Assembly (NCBI GenBank): GCA_036172665.1
Contig: CM069872.1
Span: 37,868,101 to 37,932,100, forward strand
Length of the DNA stretch: 64,000 nucleotides
Source: Prosopocoilus inquinatus
Taxonomy: Eukaryota; Arthropoda; Insecta; Coleoptera; Lucanidae
Direction of reading: 5' to 3'
The position numbers were made by a program, and so were the translations under genes. Position 1 is the first letter of the stretch; each line of letters begins with the position of its first letter. The notes beneath the pieces were generated by a model. The model was not told the origin of the DNA. It ran no database searches and saw only the letters and a program-made list of their open reading frames with translations. Positions 21,441-32,290 of the stretch are shown one piece after another.

Positions 21441-22542
21441 GTGGTGATGTCTTGTGGTGGTTCGTCGAGCTGCCGGTGTAATGTTTGTGTCGTTGACCTT
21501 GCATAAGGACACGGTATAACGGGGTGACCCCCACAAGCGACTACCGTTAAATATTCCGAAGGCGGACGGCAATCGGGAACCAAATGTCGAAGAACAGAAG
21601 AAACGGAAGGCGAAAATAAATAAAAACAGCGACTTTCTCTGTTGGAATAAAGAAATCGAATATGAGCATGGGTCACTCTAATGGCCTCATTAATTACCTT
21701 TCTGACAATCCGCTCGGTAAAACTTGCTAATAACAAATCAAATGATTCACAAGGCACAAATAATTACAGTAAACACTCTCACTCTCACAGTAATTTTGTA
21801 CTAAACAGCAACAATTCACGGGAAATATTCACAACGACTGTACCTCGTGATGAAGAAATGCCCAATAACACTGGAGCTAGCTGCCGGAAGCAGACATTCT
21901 AACGAACCAGATGTCCGCCAATCAGATTGCAGTTATAGATGACATGACTTCTAGGACCCAATAAAAGCCGTGATATCCAGGCGTTAAAACAGGAACAGCA
22001 GTCTGACCAGCTGTCAATTAATTAGGGAATTAAACTGTAATAATTTGTTTTTAAATTTAACTCCAGAAATATATGTTCGTCTGAGTTTTTATTTAAGTTG
22101 CATGGTATGATTTTTCATAAGACTTTTTGTAACGACGGAGTTGGCCATTTAATTTTCTCAAATAGTTTTAACAAACACAAAATCAGATGGAAATTAGTGT
22201 AAAGCGACTACTCGTATAAGTATTGTTACGCAGCGAGGAAAAAGCACTTCGAAACGTTGACGACGCGTAACGAATAAAACTGGAATGTTACGGCGCAACG
22301 CCGACGTAGGAATTCATTCATCTGCATCGAATCAATCAAATGAAACAAACGAATCTGAATCTGAATCCGTTCAAAAAGATCCGTTCGTTTATGAACGACA
22401 TTACAATGAACGAAATTTTTACTCAAAAGATTCGTTCGAATTGATTCGATTGATTCGCTCGTGAACGACACAACTATGTTAACATAGCTAACATAATTTA
22501 CTAACCAATTAAAGGGAAGTATATTGTTAGTGTAATTAAATT

Positions 22543-22712
22543 AATTAGGGAACGGACCAGTAATAGGAGGACAGAAACATTATGTCACATCTGAGAATCA
22601 AACTCGGGACACATCGGTTACAAGCCGATTGCTTTACCCTCTAAGCTAACGTGACTCAGAATGTGGCAGAATTTTTCTGTCCTCCTGTTAGTAGTTCTTT
22701 CCTTGATTAATT
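22543..22712. mobile_element. Inverted-repeat element carrying a tRNA-like gene
   Basis: The outer arms AATTAGGGAACGGACCAGTA.. and the complement of ..TTAGTAGTTCTTTCCTTGATT are inverted, followed by a strong inner match GGAGGACAGAAA / TTTCTGTCCTCC. The core is the tRNA-Thr-like sequence at 22584-22655, whose acceptor stem continues the hairpin. The total is about 170 bases. It reads as a MITE-like or foldback unit that captured, or was built around, a tRNA gene. Confidence 0.7.
22584..22655 (-). tRNA. tRNA-Thr(UGU)-like sequence
   Basis: The minus strand folds as a 72-base cloverleaf. The acceptor GTCACGT pairs with ATGTGAC (one G-U). The D stem GCTT/AAGC is perfect. The anticodon stem ATCGG/CCGAT is perfect with loop CTTGTAA, anticodon TGT. 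The T stem CCGAG/CTCAG has one mismatch, and its loop TTTGATT differs from the standard TTCGATT at the second C. The altered T loop and the position inside an inverted-repeat element suggest a tRNA-derived pseudogene or SINE-like head. An A box and a near-consensus B box are present, so Pol III transcription is possible. No terminal CCA or clear T-run terminator at the expected place. Confidence 0.7.
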
Positions 22713-22732
22713 TTCTGATCCTTACTTTTGTT

Positions 22733-22975
22733 ACAGAGCCTCTAGTTAGAGTCTGACAGAATGGGGTACATTTTTAATTGGTTCCGCCCTTTCTCAGCAG
22801 AAATGTAAGTCAGCCAATCACAACAAAGACTGGAAGTTCAATTTGGCGACAACACTTGAATTTGACTTTGAAAGTAAGCAAGCAAGGTTATGTAATGTTG
22901 TCAATTTGACACTGACGTAATTTTTTTGTTGGAAGATGGCTGATTCTGCCAGACTACAGCTAGAGAGTCTCTCCT
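22733..22975. mobile_element. Probable 240-bp MITE
   Basis: AGCCTCTAGTTAGAGTCTGA near 22737 is inverted relative to the complement of 22940-22972 (ACTCTCTAGCTGTAGTCTGG), both followed by CAGAAT. The interior is unique. The target duplication is not clear. Confidence 0.5.
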
Positions 22976-24557
22976 TTTTGTAAATCAATAACGCCATATG
23001 ATAATAATATTGTATAATAATGTAAGGGTGTAGTTGTTTTTAAATGTAGCTATTGCTATTGCAATATTATTGCATTCAAAATCAAGAAAAAATTTGACTG
23101 CAGGTTAAATTTTAACTGGTCTGGTGATGCCATATTTTATCTTGCCTGGCGGAAGTGAGACATATCGTAACTATACCATGCGTTTTTTTTATTTGTATAC
23201 CTAGCAACTGTGTAATATGCTTTTATAAAAACATGTCAAAGCATTCAAAGCATTGAGTATCTGTAGTCGGTTGCCTACAGATTGCAGTAAAACATGACGT
23301 TTTTTTTTAATAAAAGTATACACAATTGCTATGTACACAAACAAAATAAACTAATGGTACTTTCTTTTATTTTCTCATCTTCTTATTAATTAGTTTTCCC
23401 AAAAACTGAGTTTTCTTATGCTATGCATTTAAAATTTAGTTGTGAGCATTTTCAAAGCTCTTAGGAGTAACATTTTAATACGAAATCAACCGTTCTAACC
23501 ATCTTCAGCTTACAAACTTCAATACAGCGAACATAGCGTAAGTATACTCTTGCTATTAATTTTTTACTCCATCCAATACAAAACGTGCCTTGCATCGGAA
23601 ACAAAAATTTGTTCCTTTCATATTCTGCATCGGACAGAAGCAGAAATGAATATTAAACAATACAAAATGAAACTCGCCCCGTACTTGTTGCGTGTTTTAA
23701 CTTTTAATTCCGTCAATGGAAAACGCCGTAGTCAGGGTGAACGCAGGTTCGAAAATATGAAAACGCGAAAGTGAAATTAATACTAATGTTTGACGCTCTG
23801 TACGTTTACAACGAAACAAACAAAGTGACGGCGGCGTCGGCGGCGTGTAGCAGCTGCATGTGTGTATGTATGTATGTATACGCGTTCGCGTTTGCTTTTA
23901 GACGTAATTTAATATCAACTATAACATAGTTATTACATTAACTTTACTATGCGAAGCAACTTTAATTTAATCTGCGCGCATCTAATTAAACAGCGCTGAT
24001 TGAAATATCACATTGCTCGACGGAGCGGGGGCGGAAATTTCAATTTCGCAACTATCCGGCGCGCCGAATAGTTTGGATACGGATTACTTCGTAAGTAGAT
24101 AAAAGAACAAAGGCCCCACAAAGAAGCGGGTATTATAATATGTCACATGGATCCCTTCTGTCAGCAGATATTACGGTGATCGGGGAACAATACGCGCAGG
24201 TTGGCGGTGGTGAATGCGCCTCGATGATGCCGGGCTGCTCGTGGGTTGTAGCTATTCACTCTCCGGTAATATGTAACCCGAAGTTTCAATAGATCACGGA
24301 AACAATGCAAACAGTTTCCATGTTTGATCGAGATGCTTAACTAAAGCAGCGCTCAATTTATTTAATGAATTTACGTTGTTGTCTGTTGTAGAATTTCGGG
24401 AGAACAACGGGGAAGTATTAATTTCATGACTTTGTAACCACCAGACCGTGACTGCATGCAACTGAATTTTTTACTTCTATTTCTATATTCTACATGGTCC
24501 CAAAACCATTTATTTTTCATTTTATTTTTATCTCCGCTTATATTAATCTCACAGGTA
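22976..24557. other. Unassigned, GC-richer in its second half
   Basis: No convincing gene. 23820-23895 has a GGCGGCGTCGGCGGCG run and a (TGTA)n microsatellite. 23980-24310 is GC-rich with no visible repeat and might be constrained non-coding DNA of the host gene. The 74-codon frame at 23550-23774 has no family features. Confidence 0.35.
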
Positions 24558-24760
24558 TACTGAGTGATTCAAAGTAAATCTCCGACCCGTCAACCACAGG
24601 TAGTACACAGAAAAAGAAAACAAAAAGTCTATATGCACATAGGGTCTAATATCTCCATAGTTTTTGAGATAAAATGCATTGGTGATTCAGATATAAATTG
24701 GTTAATGGCAGGGGCGGCCGGTGCATAAGAGCTGCAGTGCTGCAGAACTACCAAAATGTT

Positions 24761-25374
24761 TTTAGAAAAATTTTGTGCAAATCGTTTTTGATTGCAGTGA
24801 AAACCTCGAGCAGCCTCTGTACAACTGTTTTAGCCCTGCTTGGGGGTTCTTCAGCAGAGACGTAGCTCGACATTCCCACTGCAAACAAAAACGACTTGTC
24901 CAATTTATTCGCAATTGCGATGTAAGAGTAATGAACAGACATTATTGCTTTGACAGCAAGCATGGGGGACTTATTAGGAGCAAATACCGCTTCAATTTGT
25001 CTATCCTACTGCAATGTCAGGTCAAAAAGCGATCGTAAGATGTCGCTATTTTGTCTGTTCATCACTCTTACATCGCAATTGCGAATAAATTGGACAAGTC
25101 GTTTTTGTTTGCAGTGGGAATGTCGAGCTACGTCTCTGCTGAAGAAGCTCCAAGCAGGGCTGAAACAGCTGTACAGAGGCTGCTCGAGGTTTTTACTGCA
25201 ATCAAAAACGATTTGCACAAAAAAAAATTTTCTAAAAACTTTCATTATGCTTTGACAGCAAGCATGGCCGCCTTGCATGGGGGACTTATTAGGAGCAAAT
25301 CCCGCTTCAATTTGTCTATCCTACTGCAATGTCTGGTCAAAAAGCGATCGTAAGATGTCGCTATTTTGTCTGTT
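24761..25374. mobile_element. Snap-back ~316-base repeat element, copy 2
   Basis: A 12-base duplication TACCAAAATGTT flanks it (24749-24760, 25375-25386). Inside, a partial reverse-oriented unit (24761-24945) is followed by 1.4 forward units: TCAAAAAGCGATCGTAAGATG recurs at 25021 and 25338, a spacing of about 317. Each unit holds an inner palindrome, CGTTTTTGTTTGCAGTGGGA.. against ..TTACTGCAATCAAAAACG (25092-25127 and 25183-25215). Overlapping frames of 87-101 codons on both strands are the result of this palindromy. No hammerhead core (CTGATGA..GAAA) and no RT or transposase motif was found. Confidence 0.82.
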
Positions 25375-25709
25375 TACCAAAATGTTGTTATAAAAATTCG
25401 AAAAAACTAGCGAGAAATTTTAAAGAAAGATACGCATTACGTGAGCTATTTTTAGCACACTGACTTCATAGCATACCAGTGGAGTTCACCACTACCATTC
25501 GCTAGCTTCATAGGCGCAGATACAGTATTTATCTGTGCCGCTTGACTTCGTACACCCCCGCGTTTCCCTCGACCCCCTCCTCAACAAACTAATGTCACAC
25601 ATTTAAGGCAGACTTGGAGCTGCAGTTGCTGCAGTTCATACACGATGGTGGGGCTGTAACTTACCGATGCTGTAATTGCGAATCTTTTAAGGATTTACGT
25701 CCAGAGTTA

Positions 25710-26615
25710 GGCTGCCCACGCATTCATGAAGCAAAAACGCTTTAAACCAAAACGTTTTTGACTAATCTTGTTAGAACGTGCTTTTTCAATGCTTTAAATA
25801 TGACCAAGCACACACTGGTAGAGCAAAACATAAAGCAATTTAAAGCACGCTAAAACAATTGCAGTCAAAATGTTTTCACTTAAAGTGTTTTGCTGTAAAG
25901 CACGTTAAAGCGATTCCAGTCAAAACGTTTTTACTTAAAGCGTTTCGATCTGTGAATGTGTTTTTAACGTGAAACTAAATATTACGCAACCAAAAAAATT
26001 ATTTTTGCTGAAGTAGACGTTTTTTCGTCCTAAACTATTTCGCTTTTCTTTAGCAGAGAGAGAAGCGTGTATCTTCTTTCGATGAAACAAGAGAAAAGAA
26101 GAGAAAAAATGCAATGGACAAAACGTAGTACAGGTTCCATAGATTTTCAGAGTACTTTTTTAAACCCTTTCTTCATTTACAGGATGCATCCAATAGCGTT
26201 TTCTTTTATTACTCATCTCTTCTTTTGCACACATTTGCAAAAACTACCACAGACTCATCGTTCGAAGTCATTGTAACAACTAATTATAATAGCGAGTTTA
26301 ATAAAAAAAAGAAATTAATTATGGCAGCGAGCAAAGGTAACACATTTTTCTAAAAATCGTAAGATTTATCTGTACGGTTTAGTTTAATCAGCAAAAAGAG
26401 GTAAATGATTTATACATAACATTTTTTTTATCTCTTCGATGTTACGTCGCATTGCTTTATATTGCAGTAAAACGTTTTGCCCGAAAACATTTTGCCCGAA
26501 ATCCTTTTGCCTGAAAACATTTTGCTTCATCAGTGTGTGACTAACCGAAATGTTTTACATTGCAGCAAAACGTTTTGCTTTAAAATGTTTTTGCTTCATG
26601 AATGTGTGGGCAGCC
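25710..26615. mobile_element. PIF/Harbinger-type MITE
   Basis: The 3-base duplication TTA (25707-25709, 26616-26618) flanks inverted ends GGCTGCCCACGCATTCATGA and the complement of GGCTGCCCACACATTCATGA, which continue into AGCAAAAAC. Subterminal arrays of AAAACGTTTT and related boxes occupy 25735-25950 and 26465-26600. The 69-codon frame at 26067-26276 has no recognised domain. TTA and GG-starting ends fit PIF/Harbinger. Confidence 0.82.
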
Positions 26616-27715
26616 TTAGTATTAAAATTAGCCTGGAGCTAATAAAATTAAAGATTATAGGTTTTAAACTTTAAACGGGCACTGTTAAATTCGACGAGAA
26701 CAGTCAATGTTTCACTATGAATAGCGCTAGATTAAATTTGAATTTGTTATTAACAATTGTTTTAATCTAATTAATAATTAAAACATGTATTTTACTAACT
26801 ATGGTTAAAGAAATAACTGAAGGAAATATTTCGAACTTGTATTAATTTTGTAGCATTCTGATAACGGACTCGACCGGGTTCGAAAACGCGAAATGAAATA
26901 CAAGAAGTGTGTTGTCCGATCATTCAAGTTTTATAAATCCGAATAAATAACAAGAAACGTAATTATGTTGTCCATATTATTGTAGAAATATCATTAATAA
27001 TAAGCCATCAAACGCTTTTTTTTGTTTCTCCCGTAGTTTTCTAGATTTTTTTAAATTTTGACATTTTTACATTATATGGTACTGACATCTAGAGCTGCAG
27101 CAGAAATCTATACTTTGTACATCCCAGAAAATGTGACTAATAGAGAAGGGTTCAGGTTCAAGAAATTTATTTAGAATTTTGAATACCCGACCACATATCT
27201 GACATATTGATATCTGAATAAGTGATTATTATTTTAATGCGAAGGTCATTGATAAATTGTAACCAGGAAGAATCAAAGAACAGAATTAATATAAGAAAAT
27301 GGGATAAAATTTGAGATTATTGACATTGTATACAAAAATTCTTGACTTGCATTTGCAGAACACCTTCTACATTATTCTAGGAGCCGCCACTGGTTAATGG
27401 GTACTAGTATAGCTGTATTGCGTCACAAGAGCAATGAACTCGCGTGGATTAGAACGAAACACTAGCGTTTACCTTGAAACGAAACTGTAAAACGTTTTTA
27501 TTTATGGCTTTCTGCGGAAAAAAAAGTATAATAGGCAATTCATTCATTCGAATTTCGGTCTTGTGTACGTAAGAAATGAGTCACAGTTACCATTTTCGAT
27601 TCAATGGAGGTTGATTTTGAAATGCCTCTGATAAATTTAATTTTTGCAATTTCGCATTTGCACCTTAGTGAATACGCTCCTAACGGGTCGGACACTTATT
27701 CTGAATCATCCTGTA

Positions 27716-29452
27716 TAAAAGCAGCAACCTCAAAGAAATGGTAATGTTGGCTTTCTCGTGATCTAAAAATGCAAGCTTCCTCTTAAGAGCCATTTTAGAA
27801 AATTCTATTTTTGGACGTACGACATTTGGTTTAATTTCTACAATAACATTGGAAACTATTTTTTTTTTTTCATTGGCCATTTAGAATAATAAAGATTTCT
27901 ATCTCTTCAAACAATATGCGATTCACTTATATGTTTCTTATAATTTACCTTATCTTACAGCACAGTTTATATTGTCTTAAAATTGAGCGAAATCTTGTAG
28001 ATACTAAAAGAGCGAGAACAAGCAATACAACGACAGTTTATTCACATTTAAAACTACGATCTTTACAAAACATAGCTACTTCTGCAATGAAAAGGTAACT
28101 ATATATTGTGAGCTGCCATTTCAGGCAACTCTTGTAGATGAATGTTGGTTGCATACATTCTAGGTCACATAGAATGCAAGATTAAATGAAGACATGATAT
28201 TCGTGACTAAGGAACAGATTGCAAGAAAGATTTTTTAATGAAACGAGTTAGTTATAATTATTATAATTATAATGAACAGAAAACAGTAAACTAAACATGT
28301 TCGTAATTGAAAACTCTTGTCCGATGAAAATCGCAAAAAAAATGTGTAATCTTTAAACGGACACTTAGAATAATATTTGTCTGATAAAATAAATAATAAT
28401 AATAAAACCTCGAGCAGTTGTACAATTTTGTGATGTCCATTTGAAGGTGAAAATTGATTTTTATAAAAAAATTAAAAAAAATATTGTTCACAAAATGCTG
28501 AGTAAATCAGTATTCTAATTGAATTTAACAGAATTAATGTGTCAAAATGTTTACATTATTTATATTATTTTATAATTTTCTAACTGAATCCAATGTTTAA
28601 AAAAAATCTAGCTAAAGTTAAAAAAAAGTACTGATCAGAACATAATTGATAATTAAAAAGAAATTGTTTACGTCTGTTTAGATCGCAGCTAATATTTGCA
28701 ACAGCAAAAAAATCAAAAGAAAATTCAGAAGAGTATATTTGGGCTACATGCAACCTCAACTTAATGTTACGTGCTTATAATCAATAATTTTGGAGACAAT
28801 AAAACAATAAAACCATACTTTTAGGAAAGTTTAAGGCAGGTTAATGATGACGTTCATCCTCATTTCATGTACGTCTCTTCTTTCCCTACGGTTTTTTAAA
28901 AACTTACAGGTACATAAAAAAATATAGGAAACTTATTTCTATTCTCGATATCCACCAGCATACCGAGTTTGGTGCGTCTTCACTAAAACACCCAGTAGAA
29001 ATAGGAGGCGGTCATTTCTTAATACTTTTTCTCAACTCTCAAACTGTTTTCAAGATTTTTAGTAAAATCGGAAAAAATAAATAAAAGTTTTAGGACCCTG
29101 AATATTTATTTAAAAATCACATTAAGAATAAATGTTCATTATTTTATTTGCGTTTGGAGGGATTCATTTTGTCAGCAGATTTTAATAAAATTTTTAGGGC
29201 ATGCGAACCATCGTCTATTTTACCAATATTTTAATTTCACTAAGAAGCCCCAAATAAAGTAAGGTCATCTAAATAGTTAGGGTTACTCCTAGAGATTGCA
29301 GCAGATATGATTGGAAGCACAGTAAAGTTAAAACAGAACTTTAATATATGTGGACAATTTTTATACACACGTAATTGACAGAACTTATAATGAACCTTAT
29401 AAATATATAAACAACAGCCAACTTTTCAGCTCAAGTGAGAATATTGTATATA
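27716..29452. other. Unassigned AT-rich stretch
   Basis: No gene seen. 28230-28600 is very AT-rich with (TTATAA)n-like repeats. A 66-codon minus-strand frame at 27680-27880 overlaps the end of the previous element and is lysine-rich low complexity. No structure beyond that. Confidence 0.35.
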
Positions 29453-30495
29453 CAGGGTGTAATCAAATTAGTTTCACATATTAATACCGCAAGTTCCTCG
29501 TCATGTAAGAGAATTAATGCTACAACTACCAAAAGTCTAGCTCAAAAATAAAAAAAAAATACCTTGTGGAGGAGTATTCGCTCTTTTGTTTGAGAACTTC
29601 TAGTCGGCCGTGCATAAAAACAACGTTATAAAACAAAATTCCAGCAAAATTCAAGGTCAATTGCTTGATCGCATTTTAAAAGCTTTATGGGAATACAATA
29701 AAATAGAATCACCGACCCATTAAAGACGACAGTTCAAATTGATAACCTCTCGGTCGTGCCCCGTGTGTGCATTATAATTAAAGCAGAACAATTTAAATCT
29801 GCTTGCATTGATCAGAATTAAATATTAAAGTGATTAAAAAAAATATTAGTCGCTTTGATTGATTGTCGCTTTGTTAAATATTTCCACCAACGAATACGTT
29901 TCTTCGTAGTTCGTGTTCGATGACGCTTTACTGTTTTGGTTCCACAAAATAATAAAAGCGATGAGTGCATTCAATAATTATTTTCCGAAATGCAGAAAAG
30001 ACATTCTTAAACATTTTGGGCAATATAGAAATAACAATGCAGTTTATTGACGACCAGCAAATAAAGTACACGATGAAAACGTATGAATTAGTAAAATAAT
30101 TTTAGAAAATGGAATTTCTAATTTTTATTTATTTTTACAGTTTTGTGAACAAAAAACTATTAACAATTACGTGAAAATTGAGAAAATTGATTAATTTAAT
30201 AAGCAACGCGATGGATATTTATAATTCTATTCCGTTAAAGAATTACATTAGCGAAGATTTTAACCCAGTGCCCTTCAGTTCGATGACGCTTTATTGTTTT
30301 ACGACGTTTTATGATGCCCTTGTAGAAACTGATACACGGCCAGTCAGAGGTTTTCAAACAAAAAGTCTCCGGGCTCTGGGGGAGTTTTAATTTCTTTAAT
30401 TTTTCACCAATAAAATTCATATTTGCAGAAATCACTTTCTTAAGTGATAAACAACTTATAGTTTTAATATGTGAAACTTATTTGATTACACGCTG
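29453..30495. mobile_element. 1043-bp TA-MITE (CAGGGTG type)
   Basis: TA at 29451-29452 and 30496-30497. The ends are CAGGGTGTAATCAAATTAGT and the complement of CAGCGTGTAATCAAATAAGT, both followed by TTCACATATTAA. GTTCGATGACGCTTTA occurs twice in direct orientation (about 29917 and 30278). The overlapping 70- and 66-codon frames near 30178-30435 show no family features. Confidence 0.85.
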
Positions 30496-30808
30496 TATTT
30501 CCTCAACAGTTACTCGTCTATTTTATTAGTTATTACTGCCGCTGGTCTACCAATGACTGGTATTATCAAAGCTCTAAAAGGAAACTGAAAATTAAAGGTG
30601 CTTTAGCCTACGAAAATAGCACACTAGGCTAAAAGGATTTTAATCCGGTCAAACACTCTTTCCGCAATCTATTACCTATCACGGCGTCAGTAACTGTATA
30701 ATATTCTTACACTTTGATTATAGCACATATACCTCAGTGGGCTTATTTTTATTGTACGAAAGTGTACATTTTAGTTTAAAATTTATTCTGAAATTCCAGC
30801 CACTTTTA

Positions 30809-31144
30809 TGGTGCTATTCAGAAATATTTGAATTTAACGATTTAAAAATGTAAGTTAAAAAAAGTTAAGGGAAGGAGTAAATGGTGCTACTGACTTATAA
30901 CTTTAACTATTTAATACTTTAAACCTAAAAATTTGAAGCATTTAGGGCCGTTTTCATAATCAGACCTTAAATTTAAAATTACTTTAACTTAAAAAAAATT
31001 AAAATTTGTTTCCCTGTACTTAACGTGACTTTAAATTAAAGATTCCTTAAAGTCTGATTATGAAAATGGCCGTAAATTTTAAATTTTAAAGTTCAAAGTA
31101 TTGAAGAGTTAAATTCACGTAAGTTTGTTTTCTGGATAACACCA
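30809..31144. mobile_element. Palindromic MITE with TTA duplication
   Basis: TTA lies at 30806-30808 and 31145-31147. The ends are TGGTGCTATTCAGAAA and the complement of TGGTGTTATCCAGAAA. Arms with TTTAACT and AATACTTTRAAC blocks face each other around an inner MITE. The TTA duplication suggests PIF/Harbinger. Non-coding. Confidence 0.72.
30945..31072. mobile_element. Inner 128-bp TA-MITE
   Basis: TA at 30943-30944 and 31073-31074. The ends are GGGCCGTTTTCATAATCAGA and the complement of CGGCCATTTTCATAATCAGA, nearly perfect over 24 bases. It sits at the centre of the preceding palindromic MITE. Confidence 0.82.
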
Positions 31145-31147
31145 TTA

Positions 31148-32290
31148 TAGCTTTTGTTTACATACTTTACTATTTGTTTCGATTATTAAATTTTCTTTAC
31201 TCAACAATGCAGTCAATTTCTACCAATAATAATAATTGACAGAGAGCACGAAAGATTCATAAATTTCATGTAAATTTAAATATGTATTGCTAAGGAAAAC
31301 AAGCCCCAAAAATTTCAAATTTTACATAGAACTCATGGAACTTGCTTTTCGTCGCGACACACGTCTCGGTTTACATTTCTCAAGAAATACATATAAATTA
31401 CATGAAATTTATTATGGTTTATTGCCAACTTTACAATTACGCCTTAAATCGATTGTGTAATATTTTCTATCGTTGTGACACACGCTACGACGAACAGCTT
31501 AGCGTGTGCCATATTCTAACTTAGGCTTAAATTTAATCCTGGGTTAAATCTTCAATGCTACCCTGCAAAAAAACACAATTATAAAAACATTTGTTACTAG
31601 AGCATTCATTAAACTGTACACTAAATCTATCTTCATTTATGAAACCGCACAAGGAACACTTATTTTGTATAAACAAGTTATCGAAATACTTATTACAGAA
31701 ACGACTTCATTCATTATCAAACTAATTTACAATTAGAGGAAAATTATTTCAGAAAAAGAAAAAGACGCTCCAAATATAATACAACTATTCACTATACTTT
31801 CGTCTGGCTCTGGCGCCTCCACCATTTATGCCAACAATAAATGTTATCGTATGTCATGATTACAGTGGTAATTTGTAGTTCGTACGTAACTGAAATAATG
31901 TGCTTGCACTTAAGTGGTACCTGTAAATGACCTAAATAAATAATTTTTAATTAGGAAGTTTCTCGGTGTGAACGAAAGAAAACGAAAAAAAAATTATAAA
32001 TTTTAGTCTCCTGTTCGATGTGAAGTTAAAGTTGTGCCGCAATTAGCTCTTTGTTCTTGTTCATAAAATCCAATTTTTGTAATATGTGTCTGGGAAACTT
32101 ATTGGGCTTTTACAGAATTTAAATATTATCCTACAGTAAGATTATTGCCCTAGGGTAGGAAAACGTAATGAAGTCAAATCTAATAAAACTTGACAAGTAA
32201 AATTTGCTCCTCGATCCACATTCGTTTGATCCACCAAATTAATTGTTTAGTAATGAAGCAAATAGACTGTGGAATTTCCAATAAACCAAC
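31148..32290. other. Unassigned, no gene seen
   Basis: AT-rich. A 60-codon frame at 31342-31524 is without features. CGACACACG / TGACACACG motifs near 31350 and 31473 are direct repeats of unknown meaning. Confidence 0.35.

Larger units (their letters stand above)
20782..22208. other. Unassigned block with weak inverted ends
   Basis: 20782-20806 (GCCGCTTTACACTAAATTTCC) and the complement of 22180-22208 (GTCGCTTTACACTAATTTCC) are inverted, so this may be another DNA element of about 1.4 kb holding the 21184-21329 MITE. 21440-21900 is GC-richer. A 142-codon minus-strand frame at 21329-21757 (starts MPCESFDLLLASFTERIVRK) crosses the MITE-B fragment at its end and has no recognised domain. The 21900-22110 stretch resembles a retroelement LTR in composition only. 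Confidence 0.35.
16110..22478. mobile_element. Probable hAT-like element II, reversed, heavily nested
   Basis: The left end TAGATCTGTGACGTTCACGA and subterminal 16123-16300 match the reverse complement of the right arm of element I (15285-15357, 15748-15853). The right end (CTCGTGAACGACACAACTA) and 22232-22478 match the reverse complement of its left arm (13448-13680), including ATTCGTTCATTGTAATG-like blocks. The order of end types is what an inverted full copy would give. The interior is mostly later insertions (16380-20745, 21184-21329). No 8-base duplication is recognisable, so two separate partial elements remain possible. Confidence 0.5.
24709..27392. mobile_element. Non-autonomous hAT with exact target duplication
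   Basis: An exact 8-base duplication GTTAATGG flanks it (24701-24708, 27393-27400). The ends are CAGGGGCGGCCGG and the complement of CAGTGGCGGCTCC, the Tip100-type hAT terminus. Without the two inner elements it is about 1.15 kb with no recognisable transposase. It sits in a TA element. Confidence 0.92.
24558..27715. mobile_element. TA element containing a nested hAT
   Basis: The left end TACTGAGTGATTCAAAGTAA and the complement of the right end, TACAGGATGATTCAGAATAA, share a following TCCGACCCGT block. TA flanks both. Without the hAT it is about 470 bases. Old, non-coding, probably mariner-type. Confidence 0.68.

Noticed and set aside
21329..21757. 142-codon minus-strand protein as a host gene
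   Set aside because: It runs into the truncated family-B MITE at its 3' end and has no recognised domain or splice signals.
16110..22478. hAT element II treated as certain
   Set aside because: Both types of end match element I in the right order, but no 8-base duplication could be seen (CGTATCTA against TTAACATA), so I kept it only as probable.
13448..22478. One single 9-kb element from the GTTGTRTC end at 13448 to the end at 22478
   Set aside because: Two further ends of the same type lie at 15853 and 16110, and the 13448-15853 pair has a 7-of-8 target duplication, so two adjacent elements explain the data better.
25092..25215. Hammerhead ribozyme in the ~316-base tandem repeat
   Set aside because: CTGAAGA and CTGAAAC words occur, but the CTGATGA..GAAA core with paired stems does not.
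24775..25353. Overlapping frames of 87-101 codons on both strands with similar peptides (MSSYVSAEEAP..)
   Set aside because: They arise because the repeat is tandem and palindromic. No domain is recognised and several frames are equally open.
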